Part shown: in pieces, positions 4,318 through 5,121 of the stretch | Layout of the letters: each line of letters starts with the position of its first letter | Position numbering within the stretch: position 1 is the stretch's first letter | DNA from: DALYDP01 sp964541635 | Lineage (GTDB): Bacteria > Patescibacteriota > Gracilibacteria > Peribacterales > Peribacteraceae | Reading direction: 5' to 3' | Assembly: GCA_964541635.1 (NCBI GenBank) | Contig: CAZIQM010000063.1 | Location: 1-5,121 of the forward strand | Length of the DNA stretch: 5,121 nucleotides | Made by a program: the position numbers and the translations under genes | The notes under the pieces: model-generated | Database searches by the model: none | The model's input: only the letters and a program-made list of their open reading frames with translations | Told to the model about the DNA's origin: nothing

Positions 4318-4749
4318 CTAGGAGTAGTTGTCGGGGTGGATGAACTCAACCGTTCGATCCTCCGTATCGACCAGCACCGCAGCGAGGGGGCCGACGATCA
4401 CAATGTCGTTCACGGTCGCAAACCGCTGCCCGATGTAATGATCCCTCGCGGCGATGAACTCGTCGGTGTTCGTCACGATGATTCGGTTGATCGGGCCATC
4501 CAACGCTTTCACTTCTTCGTCGCGTTCCGTTCGCCACGCGAATTGTGACGTGATCCGGACACCCAACGAATGCCTGGCAAATTCGCTGATCGTGGCGACC
4601 GACTCACGCGTGTCGTTACCCGTCATCGTCGCCTGCCCGATCTTCGCCTGCAGTCCGCTATACACCATTTTCCTACAGCGATCTGCGTCCCTCTTGATCA
4701 GCCTGCCATCGTTCGTCGTTCGGCCCTGGACCAGAATGAGCAGTTTCAC
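4318..4749 (-). CDS. Probable inactive paralogue of the neighbouring histidine phosphatase
   Basis: This 143-residue protein begins MKLLILVQGRTTNDG. By eye it aligns along its length with the 3656 gene product. Positions 8-9 are Gln-Gly where the neighbour has the catalytic Arg-His. IVTN at 91-94 replaces VVTH, so both family histidines are gone. EFA (56-58) matches EFG, and PLAAVLVDTEDRTVEFI near the end matches PLQGYYANVEDREIRFV. Arg48 (NDTRESVATI) lies where the family arginine that the neighbour lacks would be. Without the histidines, phosphotransfer is unlikely, so a binding, decoy or regulatory role is inferred. The start is a GTG with AAGGAG (4758-4763) eight bases upstream; an ATG at 4756 is out of frame. 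It has its own strong promoter and terminator. The relationship rests on visual alignment and could instead reflect only a shared alpha/beta fold. Confidence 0.75.
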   Translation of the reverse strand: MKLLILVQGRTTNDGRLIKRDADRCRKMVYSGLQAKIGQATMTGNDTRESVATISEFARHSLGVRITSQFAWRTERDEEVKALDGPINRIIVTNTDEFIAARDHYIGQRFATVNDIVIVGPLAAVLVDTEDRTVEFIHPDNYS

Positions 4750-4794
4750 GACTCATTCTCCTTACAAAAGACTGGATTTTGAAAGAACACTTTA

Positions 4795-4825
4795 ATTATA
4801 TTAAACTAATTTATATTTATGTCAA
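4795..4825 (-). promoter_or_regulatory. Sigma70-type promoter for the 4318 gene
   Basis: On the minus strand a perfect TTGACA (4820-4825) is followed by two overlapping -10 choices: consensus TATAAT (4795-4800) at 19 bases, or TAATAT (4798-4803) at 16 bases. The latter is the same -10 as in the 1923 promoter. The stretch is almost pure A/T and lies between the rpsR terminator and the GTG at 4749. Confidence 0.74.
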
Positions 4826-4851
4826 ATACATGACAAAACCGTCAGAAAACG

Positions 4852-4876
4852 AAAAAGGCGCCCGCAGGCGCCCTTT
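4852..4876 (-). terminator. Intrinsic terminator of rpsR
   Basis: Read on the minus strand, AAAG plus GGCGCC, loop TGCG and GGCGCC are followed by TTTTT. The GC stem of six pairs is extended by a G-T and A-T pairs into the T-run. It begins 20 bases after the rpsR TAA. Confidence 0.85.
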
Positions 4877-4896
4877 CGAATGCGATGGAACCGCGA

Positions 4897-5121
4897 TTAT
4901 TTGCGGTAGGCCAAGAAGGCCATGAAGCGCGCGCGCTCGACCGCCAGGCGGAGCATCTTCTGGTGCTTGAGACAGAGTCCGCTGTAGTAGCGGGCGCGGA
5001 TGTTGCCGAAGTAGTCGATGAACGGCTTCATCGTCGGGTAGTCCTTGTAGTCGACGTACTGCACGTTCTTGTCGCAGTACTCGCACTTCTTCATGCGCGG
5101 GTCGCCGCGGTTCTGGTTCTT
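4897..5121 (-). CDS. rpsR: 30S ribosomal protein S18 (5' end outside window)
   Basis: The visible 74 residues show S18 features: CEYC near the N-terminus, then VDYKDYPTMKPFIDYFGNIR, then the segment SGLCLKHQKMLRLAVERAR and a short tail FMAFLAYRK. S18 binds 16S rRNA on the platform of the small subunit and pairs with S6. The two N-terminal cysteines, with Cys and His in GLCLKHQ, could bind zinc as in the cysteine-containing form of S18; this is inferred from spacing. The frame stays open past the ATG at 5092-5094 to the window edge (KNQNRGDPR), and no Shine-Dalgarno sequence precedes that ATG, so the true start is probably further upstream. In many bacteria rpsR follows rpsF and ssb, which would lie beyond the right edge. 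A strong terminator at 4852-4876 ends the operon here. Confidence 0.96.
   Translation of the reverse strand, partial: KNQNRGDPRMKKCEYCDKNVQYVDYKDYPTMKPFIDYFGNIRARYYSGLCLKHQKMLRLAVERARFMAFLAYRK

Noticed and set aside
3644..4321. Plus-strand open frame of 225 codons antisense to the 3656 phosphatase gene
   Set aside because: It covers the phosphatase gene, which has a family motif and AGGAGG site. It also reads through the strong terminator at 4262-4290 and has a shadow-like composition.

Overview
The window is bacterial. Coding regions are GC-rich and compact, while the promoters are strikingly AT-rich. TGA is used as a stop codon at the end of yebC and of several small genes, so a code that reads TGA as an amino acid is unlikely. 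Two genes are recognisable housekeeping genes: yebC (YebC/PmpR/TACO1 family) and rpsR (ribosomal protein S18). A third fragment looks like the Ig-like tail of a penicillin-binding or similar cell-surface protein. Many short orphan genes with their own promoters and hairpin terminators would suit a small-genome lineage such as the Patescibacteria/CPR, but this assignment is inference and no marker here proves it.

Layout. At 2-715 (+) is the 3' end of a surface protein with two Ig-like modules. It is followed by a 115-residue Pro/Gln-rich protein of unknown function (786-1133, +). This converges with yebC (1145-1867, -), with only 11 bp between the stop codons. A divergent AT-rich region (1868-1977) holds a strong promoter for a small acidic orphan (1978-2292, +). 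A structured spacer leads to a tiny membrane ORF (2460-2585) that overlaps a second small ORF in another frame (to 2737). The two may be a single anchored protein joined across a T6 run. A hairpin terminator and another strong promoter precede a 161-residue orphan with two beta-propeller-like segments (2965-3450, +). Next comes a non-coding stretch packed with hairpins (3486-3647).

The right-hand part is on the minus strand. rpsR (4897 to the right edge, 5' end missing) ends in a hairpin terminator. A promoter very like that of the 2965 gene then drives a 143-residue gene (4318-4749). After a very strong terminator comes a 149-residue gene (3656-4105). The 3656 gene is a short SixA-like histidine phosphatase. 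The 4318 gene appears to be its divergent paralogue and has lost both catalytic histidines. An active-like enzyme beside a probable pseudo-enzyme is the most interesting content.

Overall, yebC and rpsR flank about 3 kb of orphan, individually transcribed small genes. Several of these are controlled by near-identical TTGACA-type promoters, so they may be expressed together. No mobile element, CRISPR array, tRNA or rRNA was seen.
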